Shown piece by piece: positions 36,231 to 44,809 of a DNA stretch of 64,000 nt. Positions within the stretch are counted from its first letter, which is position 1; every line of letters begins with the position of its first letter. Where the stretch lies: NCBI RefSeq assembly GCF_040712075.1, contig NZ_JBFCVL010000005.1, positions 453,012 to 517,011 on the forward strand. The letters are read 5' to 3'. The notes under the pieces are model-generated. The model was given only the letters and a program-made list of their open reading frames with translations. It did no database searches and had not been told where the DNA came from. The translations under genes were made by a program, and so were the position numbers. This DNA is from Fodinicurvata sp. EGI_FJ10296. Lineage in GTDB: Bacteria; Pseudomonadota; Alphaproteobacteria; DSM-16000; Inquilinaceae.

Positions 36231-37607
36231 ATGCTGGAAATCCTGACCAATCGCACTTATCGCCACCTGTTTGCAGCACAGATTTTCTCGCTGATCGGCA
36301 CAGGCCTGACCACGGTGGCGCTGGGCCTGCTGGCCTACGATCTCGCCGGCGCCAATGCCGGCGCAGTCCTCGGCACCGCGCTGGCGCTGAAAATGGTCGC
36401 GTATGTCGGCATTGCCCCAATCGCGGGGCCGATTGCGGCACGCCTGCCACGACGGCAGCTGCTGGTGACGCTCGACGCCATCAGGGCGGGGTTCGTGCTG
36501 CTGCTGCCCTTTGTTTCCGAGATCTGGCAGATCTATGCGCTGGTCTTCCTGTTTCAGGCGTGTTCGGCAATATTCACCCCGACCTTCCAGGCGACGATCC
36601 CGGAAATCCTCCCCGACGAACGGCAATATACCCGTGCGCTGTCGTTATCCCGGCTGGCTTACGATCTGGAATCGCTGGTCAGCCCCCTGCTGGCTGGATT
36701 GCTGCTCACGGTTATCACCTTTCAGTGGCTGTTCATCGGCACGACGCTGGGTTTCCTCGCCTCTGCCCTGCTGGTCGTATCGGCCGGCGTGCCGAGCCTG
36801 GTCAAGCGACTGGCCGACGAAACCTCCTTTTGGGAGCGGGTGACGCGCGGCTTGAAGATCTATCTGAAAACGCCGCGGCTGAGGGCATTGCTGGCGCTCA
36901 ATTTCGCCGTTTCCGCGGCCGGGGCGATGATAATCGTCAATACGGTCGTTCATGTCCGTGCCAGTCTCGGCGGCAGCGACAGCGATGTCGCAATGCTGTT
37001 CGCCGCCTATGGTCTGGGCTCGATGGCGGTGGCGCTGTCGCTGCCCCGGCTGTTCGACCATCTGACGCCGCGATCGATCATGCTGCCGGCGGGGGCTGTG
37101 CTCGCTGTGTTGACCGCGTTGGGCGCGACCGCAGACACCTTCGCCATCAGCCTCATTTTGTGGCCCGCCATGGGCGCCGCCGTTTCGGCGGTCATGACGC
37201 CGGGCGGGCTGTTGCTCCGGCGTTCGTCCCATAGTGACGACCGCCCCGCCCTGTTCTCGGCACACTTCGCCCTGTCCCATGCCGGCTGGCTGATCACTTA
37301 CCCGCTGGCAGGGTGGCTCGGCGCCCGCGCCGGGCTGGATGTCACGTTCCTCGTCATGGCGGTGCTGGCGCTGGCGGGTGTCGGACTGGCGGCCGCGCTG
37401 TGGCCCCGTCCGGATGAGGAAACGTTGGAACACGCTCACCCGGTTCAAGAACACACGCATACGCATGTGCATGATGAGCATCACCAGCACGACCACGAGG
37501 GCTGGGAGGGGCCGGAGCCGCACAGCCATCCTCATCGCCACGGTATGCTGCGCCATGCCCACCCGTTCGTGATCGACGATCATCACCCGGTCTGGCCGTC
37601 CGGGTAG
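36231..37607 (+). CDS. MFS exporter with His-rich C-terminal tail (NreB-like)
   Basis: 458 residues. Residues 1-400 are an MFS_3/EntS-NreB-like core with 10-12 helices. The last 55 residues hold about 20 His mixed with Asp and Glu (EHTHTHVHDEHHQHDHEG; PHSHPHRHG). NreB of nickel-resistant bacteria has the same design, so export of Ni2+ or Co2+ is a fair guess. The protein starts 45 bp after the flippase-like gene, perhaps in the same transcript. Confidence 0.82.
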   Translation: MLEILTNRTYRHLFAAQIFSLIGTGLTTVALGLLAYDLAGANAGAVLGTALALKMVAYVGIAPIAGPIAARLPRRQLLVTLDAIRAGFVLLLPFVSEIWQIYALVFLFQACSAIFTPTFQATIPEILPDERQYTRALSLSRLAYDLESLVSPLLAGLLLTVITFQWLFIGTTLGFLASALLVVSAGVPSLVKRLADETSFWERVTRGLKIYLKTPRLRALLALNFAVSAAGAMIIVNTVVHVRASLGGSDSDVAMLFAAYGLGSMAVALSLPRLFDHLTPRSIMLPAGAVLAVLTALGATADTFAISLILWPAMGAAVSAVMTPGGLLLRRSSHSDDRPALFSAHFALSHAGWLITYPLAGWLGARAGLDVTFLVMAVLALAGVGLAAALWPRPDEETLEHAHPVQEHTHTHVHDEHHQHDHEGWEGPEPHSHPHRHGMLRHAHPFVIDDHHPVWPSG

Positions 37608-37621
37608 CGGTTCGGCGCCGG

Positions 37622-37891
37622 CGTCACGCGCTGCAGACCCGGGCCCACGCTATCAACGCTCTCGCTGAGGTTGTGGACCCCGGATGACGCTTCGCGTCTC
37701 CGGGGATGAGATAGGGGGCGGATACTGTGTCAATAAACACAGTTGCCGGGGATGGGTAAGGGGCGGCGACGCCCCACAAAGCCACCCTGCCCCGGACGCG
37801 ATGCAACATGAAATGTTGCTTCGCAGAGCCGGGGACCACACTTTCAACGCTCGCGCGGAGCGTGTGGACCCTGGATGACGCTTCGTGTCTC
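37622..37891. repeat. Interspersed hairpin-repeat locus C
   Basis: The gap after the NreB-like gene is filled with the repeat family. Hairpin 37678-37705 has arms CCCCGGA/TCCGGGG with inner stem GACGC/GCGTC. A second, GCAACAT-GAA-ATGTTGC, is at 37803-37819 and a degenerate third at about 37866-37892. The segment matches locus A in reverse complement in part (ACTGTGTTTATTG word). It reaches to the stop of the ABC ATPase gene. Confidence 0.75.
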
Positions 37892-37894
37892 CCG

Positions 37895-38995
37895 TCAGGT
37901 CTTGAGAACCGCCATCCGCGCGGCATTCCAGCCGATCCAGATCCGGTCGTCGTCGATCCGGTCCAGAATGAACGGATCGACCGAGGCCTGCAGGGTGGCA
38001 TCGCCGCGATCGGGCAAAGCAATATCAATGGTGGTGCGATTGCCCTTGAAGACGCGCCGGATGACCCGGCCCTCCAGAACATTGGTGGTGCTGGGCGCCG
38101 TGTCCGGTCGATAGGACTGACACAGAATGTTCTCCGGGCGCACCGCGGCTTCGACCCGCGTCCCGACCGCGACCGTTCGGCCGGCGCCAGTCGCCCTCAA
38201 CTCGGCGCCGTGCCAGTCGAGCACGATCTCGTCGCCGTCCCTGCCCTTGACCGTGCAGTCGATGAAATTCGTTTCGCCGATGAATCCGGCGACGAAACGG
38301 CTGAGCGGTTGGTGATAAAGCTCCTCCGGCGTTCCGTCCTGTTCGATGCGGCCCTCGTTCATGACCACGATCCGGTCCGACATGGTCAGCGCTTCTTCCT
38401 GATCATGGGTCACGAAGATGAACGTCTTGCCGGTGCTGCGCTGGATGGACTTCAATTCGACCTGAACCTGACTGCGCAGCTTGGCATCCAGAGCGCCCAG
38501 CGGCTCGTCCAGCAACAGCACCTTGGGATCGGGCGCCAGCGCCCGCGCAAGCGCGGCCCGCTGCCGCTGACCGCCGGAGAGCTGGTCCGGCATCCGCCGC
38601 GCGTGCTCGCTCAGTTGAAGGAAGTCTAGAAGCGATTCGACACGTTCGTCGATCTGCCGGCGATTCCGGCCCTGTAATTCCAGACCGAACGCCACGTTGC
38701 GATGGACCGTCATATGGGGAAACAGGGCATAATCCTGGAACACCATGTTGACGTTGCGTTTGTTCGGCGGCACCCGAGTTACGTCGCTGCCATCGAGCAG
38801 AATGCGCCCCCGGTCGGGAACCTCGAAGCCGCCCAGCAGACGAAGCGTGGTCGACTTCCCGCAGCCGGACGGCCCCAGCAGCGTCACGAACTGGCCCTCG
38901 GCGATTGACAGGTCCAGATCGGCCACGGCTTTGGTGGCACCAAAACTCTTGGTGATGCCGTCGAGACGGACGATAGCGCCAGCTTCATCATTCAT
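37895..38995 (-). CDS. ABC transporter ATP-binding protein (PotA-like)
   Basis: 366 residues. Walker A GPSGCGKSTT, Q-loop NMVFQDYALFPHMT, signature LSGGQRQRAALARALA, Walker B VLLLDEPLGALD and the H-loop FVTHDQEEAL are all present, followed by a TOBE domain (VEAAVRPENI). It powers uptake through the two permeases encoded just upstream. This is the last gene of the opine dehydrogenase/SBP/permease operon. Confidence 0.95.
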   Translation of the reverse strand: MNDEAGAIVRLDGITKSFGATKAVADLDLSIAEGQFVTLLGPSGCGKSTTLRLLGGFEVPDRGRILLDGSDVTRVPPNKRNVNMVFQDYALFPHMTVHRNVAFGLELQGRNRRQIDERVESLLDFLQLSEHARRMPDQLSGGQRQRAALARALAPDPKVLLLDEPLGALDAKLRSQVQVELKSIQRSTGKTFIFVTHDQEEALTMSDRIVVMNEGRIEQDGTPEELYHQPLSRFVAGFIGETNFIDCTVKGRDGDEIVLDWHGAELRATGAGRTVAVGTRVEAAVRPENILCQSYRPDTAPSTTNVLEGRVIRRVFKGNRTTIDIALPDRGDATLQASVDPFILDRIDDDRIWIGWNAARMAVLKT

Positions 38996-39002
38996 GTTTT
39001 TC

Positions 39003-39788
39003 TCAACTCCGATTCAATCGTCGCATCGACCGTTCCGCCCACAGGCCGCCCAGCGCGGTCAGCAGCAGCACGACCGTCGCGATGGCATTGATTTCCGGCG
39101 ACATGCCCGATCGCAGTTCGGCGAAGATCAGCACCGGCAGCGTCGGCTGATACCCTCCCAGGAAGAACGAGCGGACGAAATCGTCGAAACTGAGCAGCAG
39201 GCAGAACACGGTGCCGCCAACGAGCGCGGGCTTCAGATAGGGCAGCGTGATCCGCAGGAAAGTGATCAGGTTGTCCGCGCCGAGATCGCGGGCGGCATCC
39301 AGATGGCTCTGGCGCAACGACGACAGCCTCGCCATCACCAGCAACGCCACGAACGGCACATTGTGGATGGTGTGGCCGAAGATAATCGCCCCCATCCCCG
39401 GCTCGATACCGATCAGGCGAATAAAGATCCTGAGCGCAATGGCCGAGATCACACCCGGCACGACGGCCGGCAGGCACATCAGGCCGAAGACCGCGAGCTT
39501 GCCCCAGAACCGCGTCGGGCCCAGCAACAGGGCCACCCAGGTGCCGATGAAAAGCGAAAGTACCGTCGAGACGACCGCGATCGTGATGGAATAGATAAAC
39601 GTCGATCTGATCGTGGGGTCCGTCAGGGCGGTGTAATACCAGTCGGTCGTCCATTCGTTGATCGGAAAGCCGATGAACTGGGAATCCTTGAACCCCATCA
39701 GCGTCATCATCGCCAGCGGCAGAAACAGATAGGCGACAAAGGCCCAATAGATGAAGGTGAGCGTATTCGGACCGCTGGTTCTCGTCAT
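39003..39788 (-). CDS. ABC transporter permease (PotC-like)
   Basis: 261 residues with six membrane helices. The EAA-type loop is DAARDLGADNLITFLRITLPYLKP. It starts inside the stop of the other permease gene (4-nt ATGA overlap) and ends 8 bp before the ATPase gene. Forms the inner-membrane channel with the PotB-like subunit. Confidence 0.93.
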   Translation of the reverse strand: MTRTSGPNTLTFIYWAFVAYLFLPLAMMTLMGFKDSQFIGFPINEWTTDWYYTALTDPTIRSTFIYSITIAVVSTVLSLFIGTWVALLLGPTRFWGKLAVFGLMCLPAVVPGVISAIALRIFIRLIGIEPGMGAIIFGHTIHNVPFVALLVMARLSSLRQSHLDAARDLGADNLITFLRITLPYLKPALVGGTVFCLLLSFDDFVRSFFLGGYQPTLPVLIFAELRSGMSPEINAIATVVLLLTALGGLWAERSMRRLNRS

Positions 39789-40762
39789 TTCAGGAGCCCT
39801 CCGCCCTTGCGGCCCATGACCTTAAGAAAGATGCCGGTAAGCGTGAGCGCACTGATCAGCATGATGCTTGAGAACGCGGCGCCGACCGGCCACTGGTCGC
39901 CGGCGACGTGGAAGAACCGGGCCACTGTCTGAGCAAAGACGGTCGTATTGGGGCCGCCCAGAAGGACCGGTGTGGCGTAATAACCCGTCGACAGCAGGAA
40001 TACCAGGGTACAGCCAGAGGCGATGCCGTCGCGCGACAACGGCAGGATTATCCGGCGGAACCGGGTGAACGCCCCGGCGCCGAGGTCGGACGCCGCCTCA
40101 AGATAGTTGTTCGGGATTTTTTCCAGCGCCGAATACAGCGGCAGCAGCATATAAAGCGAGGTCAGATAGATCACGCCCATGCCGAGCGAGAAGTTCGTGT
40201 ACATGAAGGGTATCGGCCGGTCGATCAGCCCCATCCAGTCCAGCACAATGTTCACGAAGCCGCGATTGCCGAGCAAAATCATGATTGCATAGGTACGGAC
40301 GATCTCACCGGCCCAGAACGGCACCAGCAAAAGCAACAGGAACAGCAACCGTCGATCCGCCGGCACCAGCTTGGCGATGTAATACGCCACCGGATACATG
40401 ATGATCAGCGTGATGAAGGTCAGCGTCGCCGCAAATACGAATGTCCGCACAAATGTCGAGACATGGATGGGGTTGCTGAAGAACTGCGCCCAGTTGTCCA
40501 ACGTCCACGATGGCGTCTGCCCGGAGCTTGGCGGATAGGCATCGAGAAAGCTGATCTGGAACATCTGGACGATCGGGCCCAGATGCATCGCGAATATCCA
40601 GAACAGCGGAAAGAGCGCCAGCAACCAGAAACGGCGGCGTTCGGTGGCCAGCAGCGGACCGGTGATGGACAGATACACCGGATTGCCGGTCAGGCGTGCC
40701 CATACTCCCCGCCTGGACGGAGTGCCTGCTCGCCCACCGGGCCGATCCCTCGTAACATCCAT
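39785..40762 (-). CDS. ABC transporter permease (PotB-like)
   Basis: 325 residues from ATG 40762; an in-frame ATG 48 nt upstream is possible. Six helices, with the EAA loop EAASDLGAGAFTRFRRIILPLSRDG. The N-terminal 35 residues are cytoplasmic and basic. Partner of the PotC-like permease. Confidence 0.92.
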   Translation of the reverse strand: MDVTRDRPGGRAGTPSRRGVWARLTGNPVYLSITGPLLATERRRFWLLALFPLFWIFAMHLGPIVQMFQISFLDAYPPSSGQTPSWTLDNWAQFFSNPIHVSTFVRTFVFAATLTFITLIIMYPVAYYIAKLVPADRRLLFLLLLLVPFWAGEIVRTYAIMILLGNRGFVNIVLDWMGLIDRPIPFMYTNFSLGMGVIYLTSLYMLLPLYSALEKIPNNYLEAASDLGAGAFTRFRRIILPLSRDGIASGCTLVFLLSTGYYATPVLLGGPNTTVFAQTVARFFHVAGDQWPVGAAFSSIMLISALTLTGIFLKVMGRKGGGLLK

Positions 40763-40903
40763 TGCGGAAAAGCCCTCGGCCCTGAACGGGAACAAAAATC
40801 CCCGCACCAACAGGGCCCGGTGCCGGGAATGGGACGCCCGCGGACCGTCATCGACGGATTCCGCGGGCGCTTCTGCGTTTCGATGCTATGGCTTACGCGC
40901 GCA

Positions 40904-42016
40904 TCATCCAGCCTGAATTTCTTCAACGGCGGGATCGACCAGTTCATACTTCATTTCGTTGGCGTCGGCCCTGAAGAAGCGCAGCCCCGACAACTCTTCC
41001 TCGGTGAACGACGACGCCTGCTGTTCCAGTTCGGTCAAATGCTGCTCCACACCACGGAACGTCGAGATGAAGCCCGACGCGCGGGTCATTGCCGCGCCCA
41101 CTTCCGGACTGGCCAGAATGGCGTCGAGCAGACGATAGGCGTTCTCTTCGTTGGGCGCGTTGTTCGTTACGTTGAAGTTATAGACGAAACCATAGGTGCC
41201 TTCCTGAGGGATCGTCATGTCGACCGGGAAGCCATCCATGATCAGGCGGGAGATGGGGCCCGACCAGGCATGCGCCAGCACGATATCCTGGTTGACGAAC
41301 ATCTGCTGCACTTCGGCGCCGGCGGAATAGAAGTTTCGCACCATGTCCTTGTGCTCGATCAGGAAGTCGCGGGTTTCGTTTACGATCTCCTGGGCCCGTT
41401 CGCGGTCTCCCATATATTCGATCATGTTGCCGTCATAGCCCAGATAGAGCATCGCCACCGACATCATGTCCTGAATGATATAGGCCGTCTGTCCGCGATA
41501 CTTGGGATCGAACATCACGTCCCAGCTGCGGGTTTCCGATTCGTCGACGATCTCGGTGTTCCAGGCCAGCACCTCCGCGCCGGTCAGAATGGGCACACCC
41601 CATTTTTCGCCATTGATGACGATCCAGTCGCTGTCCCTGTAAATCGGATTGACCGTGCTCCAGTTCTGCAGCCGGTCTTCGTCGATCGGGACCAGCAGAT
41701 CGCTGTCGATGAACTGGCGGAACCGGTGACCGGCAATGGTCATCAGGTCGACTGATGGTTCCGGTGCTTCGGCGGCCAAAAGATTGAACTGCTGCCCCTG
41801 GTCTTCCACCAGCCGAATTCTGATCTCGATGCCGGTTTCATCCTGGAACTGCTCGCGGAATGCATCCGGAATGAAATTGGCATAGGTCCAGACATTCACG
41901 ACGTTATTCTGTGAAAACGCCGACCGCGACCGGATGATGGCGGGCGCCGCCAGGATACTCGCACCGATCGAGGAGTTCTTGATGAATCCGCGCCGGGTAG
42001 TTTGGAATTTTGACAT
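40904..42016 (-). CDS. Extracellular solute-binding protein (PotD/AfuA-like), Tat signal
   Basis: 370 residues. The N-terminus TTRRGFIKNSS followed by a hydrophobic stretch and RSAFSQ is a Tat signal, so the protein is folded before export. The mature part has VNVWTYANFIPDAFREQFQDETGIEI and PILTGAEVLAWNTE, usual for spermidine/putrescine-type binding proteins. The polyamine-type fold also serves opines and other cations. Operon position after opine dehydrogenase hints at an opine or amino-acid derivative as ligand. Confidence 0.92.
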   Translation of the reverse strand: MSKFQTTRRGFIKNSSIGASILAAPAIIRSRSAFSQNNVVNVWTYANFIPDAFREQFQDETGIEIRIRLVEDQGQQFNLLAAEAPEPSVDLMTIAGHRFRQFIDSDLLVPIDEDRLQNWSTVNPIYRDSDWIVINGEKWGVPILTGAEVLAWNTEIVDESETRSWDVMFDPKYRGQTAYIIQDMMSVAMLYLGYDGNMIEYMGDRERAQEIVNETRDFLIEHKDMVRNFYSAGAEVQQMFVNQDIVLAHAWSGPISRLIMDGFPVDMTIPQEGTYGFVYNFNVTNNAPNEENAYRLLDAILASPEVGAAMTRASGFISTFRGVEQHLTELEQQASSFTEEELSGLRFFRADANEMKYELVDPAVEEIQAG

Positions 42017-42058
42017 TGTCGTGCCCCCTTGTTGATGAGTGTTATTGCCGTACGAGAA

Positions 42059-43150
42059 TCAAACGGCCGTGTCCGGCGTGTATCCCGCCGTTGCAAGCCG
42101 CTTCAGGTCTTCAGGTCCGAGTCCGTCCAGCCCCACCGCCGGCAGCAGATCGTTCTCGCCGGCGAAATCGCGCCCATAGGCAGCGCCGAATATGGCAATG
42201 CCCGACTCATGCAATCGCGCAGGAACGCCGGCCAGTGAAGCCAGACGCGCCGTGGGAACAAGCCCGAACGGAACGTCTTCCAGCACATAGCGGCTTTCCA
42301 GCGTGTCGGGACCGATACCTCCGCGGCCGGCGGCATGCATTTCCTGGTTCATCGCCGACACCGACGCCATGGGAACGTGAAACGACAGCGAGAAGTGCTC
42401 GAAGATCGTTCGGACCTGAACACCGAAAGCTTCGGCAACGGCCAGACGTTCAGCGTCGAGCGCCTCCAGCAAACGGCCGACGGCCGGCGTCACGTTCTCG
42501 CCCTGCCCCCATTTCTCGCCGCGCTCCATGCGCGTCAGATTGCACAGCGCGATGCCCATATGGTTCTGCGGGTTCAGATTGGAAAGCGCGATCGCCAGGA
42601 GTCCGTCGCGCCGCACAAATCGGTCGCCGAACAGTTCGGTGCAGATCGCGTGGCCGGCGTCAATCGACGCTGCAGGAACGGTCGCCAGATCGATCCGCTG
42701 GCGCACCGTGTTGACGTTCACCTGTGTATCGCTGGTCTGGCGCCCGGTGGTCAGCGTGGTTCCCCAGGCGACGATCGGGACCGAAACGCCGCGGCGCGCC
42801 AGCAGACGGGAAAGATAAAGTGCCCCGAACGAGGCATGCGACGATATCACGACGATCTGCCCGGCCTGAAGATGGGGTGCAATGGCATCCATCGCCATCT
42901 TGTGGCCATTGCCGGGAAGCGCCAGTAGAACGACGTCCTGATCGGCGACCGCCTCGGCAGCGTCAGCGGCGACCCGGGGAACGAAGCTTGTCTCGATCGC
43001 ACCCGTTGCAACCAGCGGCGCGCCACCGGCAAGCGTTCGCGTCCGCTGCCCTGACGGCGACCAAATGGTGGGCCGGTGGCCGGCATCGTTCAGAAATGCC
43101 GCCATGCCGAAGCCTATGGCACCGGCGCCCAGTATTCCCACACGCATCAA
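42059..43150 (-). CDS. NAD/NADP octopine/nopaline dehydrogenase family protein
   Basis: 363 residues; MRVG at 43147 is an equally good start. The dinucleotide fold GILGAGAIGFGMAAFLNDAGH is at the N-terminus. The C-terminal opine-dehydrogenase domain has ALSNLNPQNHMGIALCN with the catalytic His. Members join or split an amino acid and a 2-oxo acid at a secondary amine. It heads the operon with the ABC transporter (42 bp before the SBP gene), which suggests uptake and oxidative breakdown of an opine-like compound. Confidence 0.88.
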   Translation of the reverse strand: MMRVGILGAGAIGFGMAAFLNDAGHRPTIWSPSGQRTRTLAGGAPLVATGAIETSFVPRVAADAAEAVADQDVVLLALPGNGHKMAMDAIAPHLQAGQIVVISSHASFGALYLSRLLARRGVSVPIVAWGTTLTTGRQTSDTQVNVNTVRQRIDLATVPAASIDAGHAICTELFGDRFVRRDGLLAIALSNLNPQNHMGIALCNLTRMERGEKWGQGENVTPAVGRLLEALDAERLAVAEAFGVQVRTIFEHFSLSFHVPMASVSAMNQEMHAAGRGGIGPDTLESRYVLEDVPFGLVPTARLASLAGVPARLHESGIAIFGAAYGRDFAGENDLLPAVGLDGLGPEDLKRLATAGYTPDTAV

Positions 43151-43509
43151 CGACGCTCCTTCCGGCCGTCACCTCGATCAGAATGAGCCGCGGAAAGGTT
43201 CACCCTTCATGCCGCGCAAGACCGCCGGCAAGGCGGACAAGCGAAGGATGTCGGGCAAACCCCATGCGGCATGACCCTCCGCCTTCCGATGTCCTGAAGT
43301 CGCTTCCAGCCCCGACATCACTTACGTACCGGATCACGACTGAAATCCGTCGATCGAGGCCTTGACGCTGCGAGGACCGCAACACAGTGGTATTACGAAA
43401 ACCCTAGGAGAAGTGTCGGCGGGAAGTCAACGCCGATCCATCGTCTGTCGGCAAGGGCCCCATTCACAATCTGTTTGATGATATGGACGGTGTTTCACGT
43501 TCCCGTCCG
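43151..43509. other. Intergenic region without a clear gene
   Basis: About 360 bp between the opine dehydrogenase start and the dddL stop. It should hold the promoter of the opine operon. A 21-codon Lys/Arg-rich frame (from ATG 43209, MPRKTAGKADKRRMSGKPHAA-like, ending 43274) is visible but too short to support as a gene. No repeat or RNA structure is obvious. Confidence 0.5.
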
Positions 43510-44322
43510 CTAGATTCCGCGTGCCATCCGGGCTTTCCGGGTCGACGACATCTTCATCCCCGGGGCGGTGAGGCGAGCCTCCGGCCCGATCCATGCATAG
43601 GCCAGCAGGCAGGGTTCGCGATCCGCCGTCGTAATGCGGTGCTCGTCGCCGGGCCGATTGAGGATCAGCGACCCCGGCGCATAGACAGCGACATCGTTCT
43701 CGGACCATGCGCCCGCGACCGAAACATAGCTTTCCTCGATCTCTTCGTGGCTATGCTGTGGATAGGTCGTCTTCGGTGCGAATAGAACGAATCCAAGCAC
43801 CAGCCGGTCTGACTGCACCGGCCCCCGTGGCCCGAGAATTTCGCAATAGGCGTATTTCTTCTCAAGCGCCCTGGGAACCTTCTTGTAGCCGTACGCCCAC
43901 GTCAATTGGTCGGAAACCCGCGACAACGCACGGGCCAGACCCTGGACGACGCCCCGCTCGCCCAGATCGAGTGCGCGAGGCAGATGAGCGGAGACCGGCT
44001 TGCACTCGCAGGGGCGCGTCAAAATTTCCGGGTTGGCGTCGATGACCGCGGAGAGCGTTTCTCGAACGCGTTTACGGTGGCTGCGGATCAACTTGCTGCC
44101 GCCGGCAGAGCCGTGGCGGTAGAGCGACTCAAACTCCCGCAGCAGGTAGACCCAACTTGGGCGGTCCATCAGCCGCGGCTGTGACGACGTTGGCGCCTGG
44201 GCGGGTTCGCAGCCGGAGTCGGGGCCGGAATCGGGGCCGGAATCGGGGCCGGGCTTCTGGGCCGGCTCCGTCATCGAGGGGAGTTCAGCAGCCATCTGAG
44301 CGCCGTCAAAACAGATATGCAT
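43510..44322 (-). CDS. dddL: DddL-type dimethylsulfoniopropionate (DMSP) lyase
   Basis: 270 residues from ATG 44322; MTEPAQ (codon 17) or MDRPSWVYL (codon 52) could be the true start, as the N-terminus has a PDSG triplet repeat made by a 12-nt tandem repeat. The rest matches DddL: CKPVSAHLPRALDLGERG, KKYAYCEILGPRGPVQSDRL and the cupin part YPQHSHEEIEESY with metal ligands, then APGSLILNRPGDEHRIT and EPCLLAYAWIGP. DddL cleaves DMSP to dimethyl sulfide and acrylate. It lies between the opine operon and tRNA-Phe. Acrylate could drain to propionyl-CoA, for which pccA is present. Confidence 0.85.
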   Translation of the reverse strand: MHICFDGAQMAAELPSMTEPAQKPGPDSGPDSGPDSGCEPAQAPTSSQPRLMDRPSWVYLLREFESLYRHGSAGGSKLIRSHRKRVRETLSAVIDANPEILTRPCECKPVSAHLPRALDLGERGVVQGLARALSRVSDQLTWAYGYKKVPRALEKKYAYCEILGPRGPVQSDRLVLGFVLFAPKTTYPQHSHEEIEESYVSVAGAWSENDVAVYAPGSLILNRPGDEHRITTADREPCLLAYAWIGPEARLTAPGMKMSSTRKARMARGI

Positions 44323-44338
44323 TCGGGGGGGATGGAAG

Positions 44339-44414
44339 TGGTGCCCAGGGACGGAATCGAACCGCCGACACGGAGATTTTCAGTCCCCTGCTCTACCGAC
44401 TGAGCTACCTGGGC
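44339..44414 (-). tRNA. tRNA-Phe (GAA)
   Basis: 76 nt with encoded CCA at 44341-44339. Acceptor arms GCCCAGG and CCTGGGC pair; the D-arm AGCTCAGTCGGTAGAGC, anticodon loop CTGAAAA (GAA) and T-loop GGTTCGATTCC are intact. It ends the conserved housekeeping block. Confidence 0.97.
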
Positions 44415-44535
44415 CACCGCGTTTCGGCCGGGGCCGAACGCGCCCCCTCGTATAGAAAACGCGGGTTCCGCTGTCCAGCCGAATTTTGCCTATGGCTGAA
44501 ATTCTATTGCCCAGGGTCGGGAAGCGGCGTCGGCT

Positions 44536-44757
44536 TCAGCCGCGTTCGGGATCGTCCCCGTCCTCGTTTGCCGATCTTGCGAGGGCTTCATCGCTCTCGT
44601 CGGGTGCCTCGACCGCCGGTATGCGATAGTCTTCGCCGAACCAGCGGGCGAGGTCGACATCGCGGCAGCGATTCGAGCAGAAGGGACGGGTTGCGAGGCT
44701 TGCGGCCTTTCCGCAGATCGGGCAGGCAGCGGCTCGTTTCTTCGGTTCCGATTGCAT
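44536..44757 (-). CDS. yacG: DNA gyrase inhibitor YacG
   Basis: 73 residues from ATG 44757 (MQSEPKKRA); the longer open frame runs into the RNase gene. The four-Cys zinc finger is CPICGKAA...RPFCSNRC, followed by RDVDLARWFGEDYRIP, which is diagnostic. YacG binds GyrB and blocks gyrase. An acidic tail ends the protein. Same strand and order as in other alphaproteobacteria, between RNase E/G and tRNA-Phe. Confidence 0.94.
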   Translation of the reverse strand: MQSEPKKRAAACPICGKAASLATRPFCSNRCRDVDLARWFGEDYRIPAVEAPDESDEALARSANEDGDDPERG

Positions 44758-44809
44758 GAACAAGGTCTTCCAGCTCCGTCGTTCAGACGCGGGCACACCA
44801 GGGCACCGC

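Noticed and set aside
43209..43274. 21-codon Lys/Arg-rich peptide gene
   Set aside because: Too short, no supporting homology pattern and no clear Shine-Dalgarno.
44339..44414. Integration site at tRNA-Phe for an island holding dddL and the opine operon
   Set aside because: No integrase and no second copy of the tRNA 3' end was found in the window.
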